Of a DNA stretch of 64,000 nucleotides, positions 45,603-56,641 are shown in pieces. How positions within the stretch are numbered: position 1 is the stretch's first letter; every line of letters begins with the position of its first letter. Made by a program: the position numbers and the translations under genes. The notes under the pieces were generated by a model. That model was not told the origin of the DNA. It was given only the letters and a program-made list of their open reading frames with translations, and made no database searches. The stretch is from Lunularia cruciata (lineage: Eukaryota; Streptophyta; Marchantiopsida; Lunulariales; Lunulariaceae): positions 22,449,001-22,513,000 of the forward strand of contig OX419755.1 of assembly GCA_948567375.1 (NCBI GenBank), written 5' to 3'.

Positions 45603-45735
45603 GAGGCGGAGGAATATGAGGTCAAATGCATTCTCCAAAAATGCATCCATGATACTTGACATTTTCATATGGAATATTTAGTACATTGGAAAGAGTACCC
45701 ACTATATGAGGCAACATGAGAGCTAGCAACCAATT
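45603..45735 (+). pseudogene. Chromodomain of the full-span chromovirus
   Basis: EAEEYEVKCIL, then MEYLVHWKEYPLYEAT, a stop where Trp is expected (TGG to TGA), then ELATNLTNPPV. This matches the chromodomain consensus and lies between the integrase C-terminus and the 3' LTR. The domain directs integration towards particular chromatin in this retrotransposon clade (family knowledge). Confidence 0.85.
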
Positions 45736-45815
45736 TAACCAATCCACCGGTGTTAGTGAACTTTTTTGAGCAACCGCTTTGCAACAAGGATGTTGCGTCT
45801 TAAAAGCAGAAGGTT

Positions 45816-46396
45816 TTTAATACCACTAGCTAGGCATATTAGCTAGAGGTAAAAATTGGCTTGGAATATCTAGAAGGATGTTATGTATGATAGGCTAGGT
45901 AGATCAGATAGAGGTGTCACCAAAAGAGGACTTTTACTAATAGTGCAAGAGTAAAAAATAGCTTGGAAGCTTTAGAGCTAATTTGGATGCCTAAACGGAT
46001 GAATTAGACCTTGACAATATGCAAATGCAACCCCAATAGAGGAGAAGGTGACCTTCTCTCCCCCAAGGTTTGTCTCATCAAGAGCTTTCCAATGGTACCT
46101 CACCCATGCAATTCCTATAAGAAGATTCTCTAAAGATTCTCTTTGGTCAAAGAGTGTTTGACCAACCAGATAGGATCAAAACTGACATGTCACCCATGCA
46201 TGCAACTAATCTAAGGTAGAGATCACTAACATGTCACCAATCCATGTATCTGATCCAAGGATGGAGCTTCCTTTGGGTAAGTCCCCTTTGCTATACAATA
46301 CAATCAAGGTGCTCCTTTGAGTCATTGGAGGTTGAGTGTGAAATTTTGTGTTTTTTTTCTTTTTTTCTTTAGGTCTCCTATCCTCGGACAATTATA
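45816..46396 (+). repeat. 3' LTR of the chromovirus
   Basis: 581 bp, homologous to 40031-40628. Its first bases read tttaatacc instead of tgtaatacc. It is preceded by a purine-rich aaaagcagaagg. Confidence 0.85.
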
Positions 46397-48999
46397 GTCT
46401 ATCCCTTTACACAAAATTAATAAAGTTGTCTATCTATGCACTAAAATTCCTTGTCTCACACTCAAAAGTCCTTGATCAAATTAATCTTCTTTTCAAAGGC
46501 TCTCATATGTGATAAAAAGGTCATATAAAGGTGAATTATGCAAAGTAGTTAGGTCAATCAATAATTTTAGAGGATAATGTACTAAATGCTACCTATAGAT
46601 CCCTTAGTAGAAGAAGGTCATTTATATGAACAAAGTCCTTTGCAAAAGTATCATCTCAAAATTGTGTGATAAAATCCTTGAACCTTACTCAAAATCCAAG
46701 AATATGTAAGCTAATTGTTGATTTAATACACCCCCTTTGGAAGCTAGAACTAAGGAGGAATACCTAAAAAGGACCATACTCTATACTTCAATACCTTGAT
46801 TCTCAAGAAAATAAGGTGAATTTGTGTAGTCAAGTGGTCAAAGACTTGCTTAATAGGGTCTACCTAGCATAATGTGTATCTTTTGTCAAGGAGGGAAAGA
46901 CAAAACTTGGCATTACCAAAGTAGAAGATAAAAGAGCTAAAAATAAGCTCCGATAAATAGAGGTCGCTTAAGGGATCTATTTGTTTTATGTTGGTAGTGG
47001 ATAGAGGAATAAGAAATCCCTCTTATGAGAAGTCGTGCTAGTAGTAAAAAGAAGAAAGAGAACTATAATAAAAATAGTGTACAAAAGGAATAAGATTTGT
47101 TAGTGATCCACTAGCCTCACTCAACTCTTTAAAGATAAATACACATATGAGATACTATTACAAATGTTCTTAATATGCACTTGCAAGATAACAAAACATA
47201 GGTGGATATTTAGGAGGGCTGTAATGGAAGAGATATAGGTTCATAACCTCCTAGTGTAATAACTCCAAATTGATATATACTGAAATACTATTAGAAATGA
47301 AAATAATGTTGATTATGTATGACAAACAATATGAGATAAGATTGCTCAATAGTTTAATGCTTCCTAATGTACTCCATCACAAGAAGTTAACTAGCACTTA
47401 GTACTTGATTAATTCAAGAATCTCTCTCCTTATTATTGTTGCAACAATATTGAACAACTTGTAAAACTTGTAAAACCACAAGAAGTATTATCAACCATTA
47501 AGTAACTTCTAAGATGCTCATATATTATATTTAATAAGCCTCCTAAGAAGAGGTGTGAGGTTATGTATAATGCATAATAAATATAATCTATCAAGATATA
47601 ATAACTACTCAAGCTAATACTTGAAAAACTTTAGGATTCTTTCTTTCTTGGCAAAGATTGTTATAAGCATAAGGAGGAAAGAATCTTATTACTTAGACTA
47701 GCCATAGACAAAGAGTGTAGTATTTGTGTCACTTTCTTAGAATCTTGAACTTGACCAAAGATCCCATATTTTTATAACAGATTGGAACTTTAGTATCTTG
47801 TGATTGAAATCGTCTCCTAAAACATCTAGTCCAATTGGACTTCTAATCCAAGGTAACCTAATCCTTGGCCCAAAATCTAGAAAATATGGCAACCACCTCT
47901 CTTTGCATACCCTCTCTAGTCTAACAAAAACACAATTTTAGGAGTAAGAGAAATAAGAACTATGCTTAGTCATCTAAGAGATCATATGATAATTGATGAA
48001 GTGGTAAGTAAAAAATTGTTTCACCTTATCATAAAATGCACAAGAAACCTGAGGCAATGAATATGAATATGGAAACTAGTCTCAAAGAGCACTAGAATAC
48101 AACATGCTTTGGATGCTATCCATTCCTATTGATTTACTCAAAATGGTCAATAAAGGGCTAAATATAACATATGTAATTTTGGAAGTCAACGATGTTGATG
48201 TGGTCACTCGCCTTATAGAACATCCCAAGTAATCCATTGTATATTCCTTGTGCATTTTTCCCACATAGATTTTCACCTTTTGAGATTAAGACTCTATGAT
48301 ATACTAGATATATGGTATTTGATGTTGCTCTAAGCAACAAAATATGTGAAGTAAAGCAATAAAAATAACAACAATAACAAAAAATACTTAATTTTGTATC
48401 TCCCCATATTTACAAAACCACAACCACTCACATCTCATTTCACTTGATTATATGTTTATTCTCCCAACTTTAAACATTATAATTTTCATAATTTTTATTT
48501 CATAATTTTTAAACTAAGTTCAAATAAACCCAACATATAAGAAAACAAAATATTTATTCTCTGAACTCTAAAATTAAAATTCTCATCATTTATATTTCAT
48601 ATTTTCATAAGTTTTAATCAAAGTTCAATAAACCAATATAAAAAAACCAAGAGATTGGAAAAGTAAAATACAAACTTATCATTCTCATGCTAAAATCAAT
48701 CACTCAAAACCCTAAAAAAATTTAAAATTGTTTTATCAAAACCCCAATCTTCAGTTGAGTACAAATTAAACCAAAACTAAAAAATATTCAGTAATCTGTT
48801 CATGTAAAAATTTACAATCGAAAATTTAGAAATTTTGATCATATCGCGCATAGAATTATTTTATACATATTCGTAATTGTTAATAATGTACCAATTAAAC
48901 CAAAACTAAAAAACTCAATCACATATTCACTTCAAAATTTTGAAATTTCTCTCACGTGCCTCGTATTGTCTCCTCTATCTCCAAAGATCCCATCCACAT
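46397..48999. other. AT-rich region without a gene
   Basis: No domain-bearing frames, RNA genes or clear repeats. The region becomes extremely A/T-rich towards 48400-48950, then GC content rises at the border of the gene island. Confidence 0.45.
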
Positions 49000-49173
49000 A
49001 CACAAAGCAAAGTATCAAGATATCAAAATTATCGAAATTAGAGCCGAAGATGCAACAAAACCATTTTCATTGATAATTCATAATAATACACAAAGGAAAA
49101 TATCAAGGTATCAAAAATATCGTTACTAGAGCCGAAGATGCAACAAAACCATTTTCAATAATCATTCATAATA
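49000..49173 (+). repeat. 88-bp tandem duplication upstream of the epsilon gene
   Basis: Units 49000-49087 and 49088-49173 share acacaaag-aaa-tatcaag and gagccgaagatgcaacaaaa. They end about 500 bp before the ATG of the mitochondrial epsilon gene, so they may lie in or near its promoter. Confidence 0.85.
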
Positions 49174-49672
49174 CCGTCGGATCAAACTTCAGATCTCCCA
49201 ATCTTCTTCGGTCTCCTTATTGGAGTGCAAAGTGACCCCGACTTTGACAATCTCTTGCACAGTCAGTCCAACCTACGGCGCATACATGTCAACAACCGCA
49301 GTAGAATACCGTGGTGGGGACCGAGTTCGTTGGTTACGGTTCGACCTCTTGGTTGCAGGAGAGAGCTTAAAGTGCCTCGAACTGTAGTACGCCCACACCT
49401 TGTATCGCCGTTCCGGCACGGTTTACGACCAAAACGCAGTTGTTTCCATAACAATAGCACTGTAGTTGTGGTGGGGACCCCTGCCCCCGTTGGTCCTCTT
49501 CCCTCTTCCCATAGGGTTCGAGGAATGAAGCATTTCTAAACCGGGAGTGAAGAGGAAGAAGCAGAAGCAGAATCGAATTGCTTGTGACAGAGAGCTACGG
49601 GAGTCGGATCGATCGATCTAGTCATTTGAGAGCGGAGTGATTAGACGGGGGGAAATCGACGGGAAAGACGAG
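49174..49672 (+). promoter_or_regulatory. Putative promoter and 5' UTR of the epsilon gene
   Basis: GC-richer, CpG-containing sequence just before the gene. The 104-residue open frame at 49225-49539 has no recognisable domain and is probably fortuitous. No TATA box or known element was placed with confidence. Confidence 0.35.
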
Positions 49673-50729
49673 ATGTCTGCTCCACAGGCAACGCAGGCAG
49701 CAGCTCAGGTGGCGCAAGCAGCAGCGCCTTATTGGAGAAGTGCTGGCATGTCCTATATTGCGTACGCTAATGCTTGCGCCGGGCATCTTCGCAAGTGTTT
49801 GAAGGAACCCTTCAAGACTCAGGCTGCCAGCCGTGAGGATGTCCACTACAAGTTCGCTGAATGGAAGGACGGTGTCCCGGAGAAACCCGGTATGTTAATC
49901 ATTTTCTCTCACCTCTATTTTAATAATCGCTAATGCGATCCAAATTGAGTTAAGTTTTGTTGATTTGTCTTCTGATGGAGTGGATTTTGTTCACGGAAGA
50001 ACAATTTCGTCCACGTCCTGGTGACTGAAAGTTTGAATCTCCTTTTGTTAGAAGTCTCCGGCTTTAATGGATCCTGCGGTTTGTTCTCACCTTCATGACG
50101 TGATTGTATCTAAACGATCTTAGTGCACCATCTGGATCCCCTTGTTTGTGTGGTCAGATCATTTATAGGCAACTAAACTGTTGACATCAAGAAAATGGTG
50201 TCTAGGATTGTTTTTTAATCGGCAGTTACCCCTGTCGAGTAGGAATTCCACATTCTTCCTTCCTTCACCGGAAAATTGCTTGCCTCAATGTATATAATCA
50301 CATTACAAACTCTGCTGTTGTGAGTGTAGTATAATTGCAGATTTGCTGGTAAGATATAAAATTTGAGGTTTTCTAACTACAGAGTTCCCCTCCTTCACTG
50401 CCTTGGTGTGCTTTAGCAGCCTGAGTTTTTAAGTGATGCAGTCTTTGAAATTCTAAATGCGATAAGCGAACCTGTTGGAATAGGAGGGTTACAATATTAT
50501 TTGCTTCTACCACTCAATGTCTTTTTCTATTCCTTGACATAAGGTGCTGTTGCGAGGGTAATTCACTCGCAGATTTTATGGCAAGATATCTCATGTCGAA
50601 ATTTCGGCTAGGTGTAGAGTTACCGTTTCCCACTGACGTGATGTATTCAGCGGTGTGGATTTTTAATGGTGCAGTCGTGAAACTTTGGTGAGTGCAGTTA
50701 TCAGGACAACTACTACTCCAGCAGAGTAG
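49673..50729 (+). CDS. Mitochondrial ATP synthase epsilon subunit (plant F1 epsilon)
   Basis: Two exons, 49673-49889 and 50698-50729, joined by an 808-bp intron (donor CCCG|GTATGT, acceptor GTGCAG). They encode 82 residues of the small F1 subunit bound to the gamma central stalk in the mitochondrial matrix; it is homologous to animal epsilon, not to the bacterial or chloroplast subunit of that name. Residues 19-72 carry the family signature (PYWRSAGMSYIAYANACAGH, RKCLKEPFKTQA, SREDVHYKF, WKDGVPEKP). The 10-residue second exon (VIRTTTTPAE) matches the usual end of plant proteins (V/T-I/L-R...-P-E) and restores the frame. The N-terminus has about ten extra Ala/Gln-rich residues compared with flowering plants. 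Without splicing the frame would run to 49933 and lose the conserved tail. Confidence 0.9.
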
Positions 50730-53059
50730 TACGGGGGTTGCATCTCAATACCAACCCAACATTGATGTCTCCTTCTCGTGAGGATCTCCACTACTTCCAT
50801 CAGCTGCTGGTCTCCATGTTATCTTTGTCAAAAACTCGAAACTGATCCACTTGCTACTGGCACCACTTGCTAGCCTTGATCAATAGGTTTCTATCGGTCC
50901 TTTAATAAAACTGACGGAAGGCCGATTTTCATTACAATACCCAGGGAAAAAAGAGCTGAGGATGCCACTGGTTCAGGGAGTACCTTAAATTTTGTCGGCT
51001 CTCTTGTTAATTAGAGTTGCATCACGATCATTTTAGCTTATTGATTACACTTGCACCAGTTGTTATTTGGGAGATCATATCCAAAATGACTTGAAGCTTT
51101 CAGCAAGCAACGCTTGAATAAAAGTCAATCTATGCAATTTCCATAGCACTTATTCCACTCTCTATAGCCAGGTTAGAATTCTCAGTGCTTTATCACGGAA
51201 TATGGTCAGTGCTGGTTGCATCTTCTTTTCCTATTGTGAAGGAGTGGTGGTGACTGCCTGGTTAGTCAAGTTTGGTGCTCAGTTAGATCTTCTTCATGTT
51301 TCTCGCGCTTGAATTTATGGTGCTTCCACTGTATAGCAGAGACCTGCTTATTTGACTAAAACAATCGTATTCGCTGCAATTGCGTCATACTTTCATTGAG
51401 TGACTATTGCACTCGCCTTTCTGCATGTCGTGGGGATAAGGGTGCATCCAGATGGAGTGACAACATCACCAGCTCGTGAGAGTGAGATCAATATTAAAGT
51501 GTGGCGTGGACTCGTGTTGTAACACATAGAGTTATAAGGTGTTAGCAGATGAAGACGATGCAAATGAACTCTGGATGATGAATTGGTTGCGGGCTCTGTA
51601 CTGAGTCGAAGCACTAAAGTCTTGCCGGATGGAGAAGAAAGATGCGCTTCCCCATTACGCTTTGATTACTTGCTGGCCACAAGTGTTTCTAAAAGGCAGC
51701 AATAACAACACCGCTAAGTTTACTTCTCGTTTGGTTATCCTGCGTTCCATGGCTATAAAAAGAGAGACGAAAGGATTGTTAAGAGGCTCAAATCCACCGA
51801 TGGAATTGAACTACAGTAAGTCAAATTGCGTGGTATTCAAGTTGGACTCTCATTGACGGTTGACGCTCGAGAAGATTATGTGACGTTATATGGTGGGGCT
51901 ATGACTATCCTTCCCGAACATAGCTTCTTAAGATGGCTTTAGTTTATATGTCCAGGTCATGGTTCAGATCCATATAGCCACAGCGCTTGAATATGGTGAT
52001 TTGTGCTGGCTCTTGCTATGTCTTAGGAAATAATTCTCGAGTAGATGTCGTTTGTGTGCAGTGTAGTGTTGGCTGCACGAAGTGTCCGTTCGGACCCGTT
52101 CATGTGTCAGTCTCGCAGCACACGCGAGACGACTATTGATATTCGAAATGCCCATAACTTCCGAGTTCCGATCAGCAGGACAATGGGGTGTTCTTCTCTG
52201 TATAGGGTTCACTCTCCCAGGATGTAGCGTACTCTGAAGGAATGAGATCAGTTGATCCTAAGTTTTGCACTTCCACCGATTTTGATTCTTTATTCGACTC
52301 CAAGTTCTTCTTGATAACAGATCTATGTGTCAACTATGGGATGTGAAGGTAGTTAGGTTTACCCTCTGGATCGTTGCAGAGAAAAGCACGATTTCGTTTT
52401 GATGAGAATCCTCTGGAGTAAACATGTCATTCGGTACCCATGTCTAACTGGAGTTTTGAACCCTTTGATGGATGTCAACTTCCTCCAGCAGTTCCAAATG
52501 TACTACAGTTGAACAGTACCTTGAAACAAATCCTGACGCTCGATTTCGAGCACGAGTTGATGGAAGAACCTATGGAGACACGATACGGAGGCTGGTGGTT
52601 GTAGACATAACCTTTTCGAATGTATCAGAATCCACTTCCGATCATAAGTGGATTCGTATCATGCACTTCGCCCTGTACTGTACGAATACACATGTGGTTT
52701 CTTCCATGGGCATCAAGACCATGTTTTCTAATGATTTTTAGTACAGCTTAGGGAGCTGTTGATGTGTCTTGGATTCTCATGAAATAAAAGCCAAGCACCT
52801 TTTCGAAGCATAACTGTGGATAATATATAATTTCCTCACATCCACAAGCCCAGGGACTACAGACAAAAGCCATAATTCTCTTCAGAAATTCCACGTCAGC
52901 AAATTACATGATTCGTCTGTCGACCTTGGCATGGTCTGTGACCCCAGGGTCTCCAAATGACAAGAAGTTATAAAAAAGTTTGGAAGCTGCGGCAGTGCTT
53001 GAGTCTGAAGTAAAGCCTCTACTTAGTCCTGATAGAACAGCACTTCTATCAGGAGAAAA
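50730..53059. other. Intergenic region with no identified gene
   Basis: Gene-like base composition, but no recognisable domain. The epsilon 3' UTR starts here. Frame 52472-52741 encodes 89 residues (VEQYLETNPDARFRARVDGR) with plausible codon use and an AATAAA at 52783-52788 just downstream, but I recognise nothing; it could be a small unknown gene or chance. Confidence 0.35.
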
Positions 53060-53468
53060 AAGGCAACCGCGTAGGAAAAATGAAGGATGGGAAGACCCCA
53101 TCAAGCCCGTACAAGGGAGAGACAAACAAGGTAACATGGGGCTAAGCCCCAATAGAGTCTGAATGAGAAATCTGCCCTATCGCACCTAAGATATCCGAGC
53201 TATGCAAATTGTACGGTCTACACACAACTGGGACATCCGAAGAAACATCACCTAATGTGATTGCTCTCCTATGGATTGCACCAATCATTGCACTCTGTAG
53301 AGTAATGGACACACGCTGTCTAAAGTAAACTACAAAGTATGAGAGTGAAAGTGGTACCCCTGACGCCTAACATGATAAGCTCTCGCGCACTCCCTGACAA
53401 ATGTGTCAAATGCCGTGTCCATCGCTCCATATAACTCCAAGGCTAGAGGAAACGACAGGAGTGAAACG
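53060..53468 (-). mobile_element. LINE fragment 3, 3' end, minus strand
   Basis: The reverse complement matches LINE copies 1 and 2 from the C-terminal block (PLALELYGAMDTAFDTFVREC) through the noncoding tail and 3' stem-loop (53138-53150). Unlike the others it keeps many CpG sites (for example ggagtgcgcgagag and gttaggcgtcagg), so it is younger or less methylated. Strongly 5'-truncated, typical of LINE insertion. Confidence 0.8.
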
Positions 53469-55345
53469 ACACTATCGAACTTTGCTCTTTGACCGAAAGA
53501 AGATACACTTGAAGGCGTATGAAGGCATGAGATAAAGCGACAAATGAAAGGATCTCAGAACCAAGTCCGTGGAAACGCAAGAGAGTTCTGAGCACCATGG
53601 GGCCAAACTTCAACGAATTGCAATTTGTCTCAAGGCCTTCGGTAGAAAAGCAGCTGCAGCGAACTTACCCCCCCCCATTTGCACTGGTACTTGCAGCAGT
53701 TCCCGGGATAACTGGGTAACCTTGGGGTGCTACTGTACGTTGCACAACTTCAAGAGTGAGCCCTTTCTAGGACGTTATTCACCTTTGATCAACTCACCAA
53801 CCGGCGCACAATATTCTTTCCTAAGGGGCTATCGAATCAAATTTTACTCAACTCTGTCATCTAGTGAACATGTTCTTTGCAAGATCTCTAAAGCTTACCA
53901 AGTGGAGAAAGTGTGAATGCGTGTTCCCTTTCGTTATCACTAGCTGTCACAGACGCAATGCGAGCTTCTGATGATTGATGCTACAATCAACAGAGATAGT
54001 AAATAAAGTTATATGCGAAGCTTCCCGGCCATGCATATTCCACATCTCCTGATGTACTGAGAAACGAAAGTATGGTGTACGTGCAGAGTCATACAATTTC
54101 CTGGAAAGTGTTCTTGTTCATGCTGTCAGTGTGTTGCAAATTGGAGCTGAACTACCACATTCTTCACATTCATAAAAAGACACAACCTAAGACCCAACGG
54201 TCAGACGGCGTTGATAAATACATTGAAGCTTGTGATAGTGCTACGAAACCTGCGCTGCTACATGTGTACACTTTGACAGCTACAGCACTTCTAACGGAAT
54301 TGACAGTCATACAGACTAAAAAATCGGATTAGAGGTCCAACTTCGCCACACACGTTCGGGACTTGAGATGATTGATGCAATCAAGTTCTTTTGGCTGATG
54401 CGATGCAACAGTCTGAGATCAGAGACGGTCAGGTAGAAACAACTCATACTTTGTGGGAGTTGAAGATATAACGTGGAGATTTATGGACAACTTTGAGAAG
54501 AGAAGGGGTAGTTCCCAAAGAAGGAACAGTTCTGAATTACGGTCAGTTGTTCAAGCCGGTCATGGACAGTAACTCTCCTTTGAAGAGACATGGGACAATG
54601 AATCAGCAAGTGAGAGATCTGCACTAGTACTCGGAGTCATTGGCAGGATGTCTATTTAGCGTGAACCTGGTTTGGAGCTCCACAAGCGAGGTACAGCCAG
54701 ATTCATGTTACTCAAGAAAGGAACGGCGAAGTAACATAAGTCGATTGAGCCCGCAGTGCAGAAATCTCGTTGACAAGGTTCGTTACTTCCAACTCCACGG
54801 AAGAGCACTTCCAGGTGGCTCTCAACCAACTCCTGGGCATCTCTTCAAGTTCTTCTGCAGCTGTGAAAATACTGAACTTACCTGGTACGACTTGGTGCCA
54901 GAGGTCTGCAGATTGGACAGGACCCACGTTCCCAACTAAAACTGTTGTTGCTGAGTTTCCTCTTGTTGTTCAAAAGTACAGAAAAGAAGCGTTCGGATTG
55001 CTTGTCACCCAATTCAAGTGTAGACCAGGACCTCTTGACTTCCGGAGGTTTCCGTTCCATCAAAGACATGATGAAGGCCTTACTGCATGCCAAGCACTCA
55101 AGGTGCACGTAGCTCAATGTCTGACCATAGTAAAATTGCAGACTTGAGTTTGTTATCAATCTACATCTTCTATCACAGGTTGACCTTGTTTATTAGAATA
55201 TCCGTCTGCTGCTGGCCCGTCACTTTTAGGAGGAGCAAAACTCGCTCAGAAAAGTGGCCCTTTTGAGCTGCCAAAGGGAAGAGCAAAGAGGATCTCGTGC
55301 CGACCTGACAGCATCTTCCATACCTGCTGATGCTCTTGAATTCCG
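53469..55345. other. Upstream region of the four-helix protein gene, no identified gene
   Basis: Several short open frames on both strands (for example 53569-53916 and 54770-55147), none with a recognised domain. It may include 5' UTR or promoter of the gene at 55346. A 10-base C run lies at about 53668. Confidence 0.35.
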
Positions 55346-56641
55346 ATGGCGAGGAGATCTCGAGAGGGCCAGGTTGCCATCTGGTCAATAAGGGCGCTCC
55401 GAGGTTTAAATCTGTTCGTTATCTGCGGATGCATTGCCTTCCTGGTGTTCGAAATCCAGTTTGAGCCTCATCCAGCTGAGTTTGGATGGAGCCTGATTAT
55501 GATAGCAATCATCACAGTTTTATCAGGCCTCATCGGTTACGTTTCCTCTGGTAAAACTGGTTGCTTCGTTCCTCACATGTTCTTCATTTTCACTTCTCTG
55601 ATGGGGCTCTTTTCTATCTCAGTGCTCTTATTCGTAAGACCTGATGAGGTCGCTCGAAAGATGTTAAGTTTCACCATTTCATTGTCAACTGCACTGCACC
55701 ATCTTTACCTAGACGCCTACATGTTCAGCTTCCTGGGTTTTCTGCAACTCTTTGTTTTCCTGTTGGCGTACATCGTCCACAGTCGTGCATATGTTGACTT
55801 CTTAGAGGATGTGGAAATTTCCTCTATACAGCCTCAGTTTAGTGACAAACACCAAGCAACTGACAAGACCTCGGCAGCCACCAGGAACATAAGTTGCAAA
55901 CAAAGTTCCTGCTCTAAATGGAAATCACAGTTGGATGGATTTATTTTCAAAGAATCTGATACCGATCAAGAAGGTGAAACACTGAGATCGAAGAGGAGAC
56001 CCTTCCGCCCAAGTGCTTCAGGACTTCCTGGGGATCCGAAATTGAGGTTGGGATGGTTATCAAATCAGATCTGCTCAAGATCTCTGAGAGGAGCTGGAGC
56101 AGTAGTGGCGGTCGTCACGCCAGGAAGAGTAGGTGATAATGAGGGCATATTTCAAAATGAAGGTACAGTGCCCCATCCCCGCAATCCAAGGATGACCTCC
56201 AGATACTCTTCTTCAGCAAAGTTGGAGAGCTGTGCAAACGAGAGGAGTGAAGGGTCCAGCTCTGGTTCAACATCTATAAGTAACGCATGGACAGATTCGG
56301 ATAGTACTGTCTCGTCTGGCAGGTGGCAGTACTCCATCGACGGATGTGGAGCTCCAACGAAAATTTCAGAGATCACATTACCTAATAGGATAGCTGGATG
56401 GAAAGACGAACCTGTCTTAGAAAACCTAGAACTGGATAACGAAGATGCATCGAATGTAATGGCTCTTGACGTGAAATTTTCCCATCCGATCTCTCGCAAG
56501 GTTACAGAAGCTGTGGAAGCGGGGATTACTGCAGACACTCAGGGAGAGCACTGCACTTCCTCCCAAACCAGGATTCGGCTGTGCTCTGATTCAGGCAGGA
56601 TATCATCTGCTGAAGGCATTCCTAAATACGAATGTGTTTAG
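55346..56641 (+). CDS. Four-helix integral membrane protein of unknown function
   Basis: Intronless 431-residue frame. An in-frame TGA nine bases upstream and an ATGGCG context support the start. Hydrophobic helices lie at about 19-38 (LNLFVICGCIAFLVFEIQF), 48-67, 75-97 and 124-145, with a short basic N-terminus (MARRSREGQ) and an FEPHPAEFGW loop between helices 1 and 2. An amphipathic stretch (EVARKMLSFTISLSTALHH) precedes helix 4. Residues from about 150 on are a 280-residue hydrophilic Ser/Arg/Glu-rich tail without a recognised fold, likely cytosolic and disordered. The helix arrangement is tetraspanin-like in outline, but no CCG motif is visible. I do not recognise the family. It converges with PI4K-alpha; composition matches the neighbouring genes rather than the repeats. 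Confidence 0.8.
   Translation: MARRSREGQVAIWSIRALRGLNLFVICGCIAFLVFEIQFEPHPAEFGWSLIMIAIITVLSGLIGYVSSGKTGCFVPHMFFIFTSLMGLFSISVLLFVRPDEVARKMLSFTISLSTALHHLYLDAYMFSFLGFLQLFVFLLAYIVHSRAYVDFLEDVEISSIQPQFSDKHQATDKTSAATRNISCKQSSCSKWKSQLDGFIFKESDTDQEGETLRSKRRPFRPSASGLPGDPKLRLGWLSNQICSRSLRGAGAVVAVVTPGRVGDNEGIFQNEGTVPHPRNPRMTSRYSSSAKLESCANERSEGSSSGSTSISNAWTDSDSTVSSGRWQYSIDGCGAPTKISEITLPNRIAGWKDEPVLENLELDNEDASNVMALDVKFSHPISRKVTEAVEAGITADTQGEHCTSSQTRIRLCSDSGRISSAEGIPKYECV

Larger units (their letters stand above)
40031..46396 (+). mobile_element. Ty3/gypsy chromovirus, full span, degenerate
   Basis: A 6.4-kb element with two LTRs (40031-40628 and 45816-46396), flanked by atcta and gtcta (4 of 5 identical), a target-site duplication. 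Inside are a Met-tRNA primer site (40630-40643), gag (about 41250-42420), protease (about 42480-42840), RT (42920-43990), RNase H (to about 44400), integrase (44480-45430), chromodomain (45603-45735) and a purine-rich stretch before the 3' LTR. The protease DTG is DPK, the RT box is FLDN, and stops interrupt every domain, so it is nonautonomous. Related LTRs lie at 17340-18029 and 33460-34052. Confidence 0.9.

Noticed and set aside
49225-49539. 104-residue frame upstream of the epsilon gene
   Set aside because: Arg/Pro/Val-rich without a motif; overlaps the probable promoter, and the opposite strand is also open by chance in this GC-richer stretch.
52472-52741. 89-residue frame as a confirmed gene
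   Set aside because: No recognised domain or splice evidence; noted under the intergenic region only.
54770-55147. 125-residue frame upstream of the membrane protein
   Set aside because: No domain, opposite-strand frames are equally open, and an in-frame TGA immediately before 55346 separates it from the membrane-protein frame.
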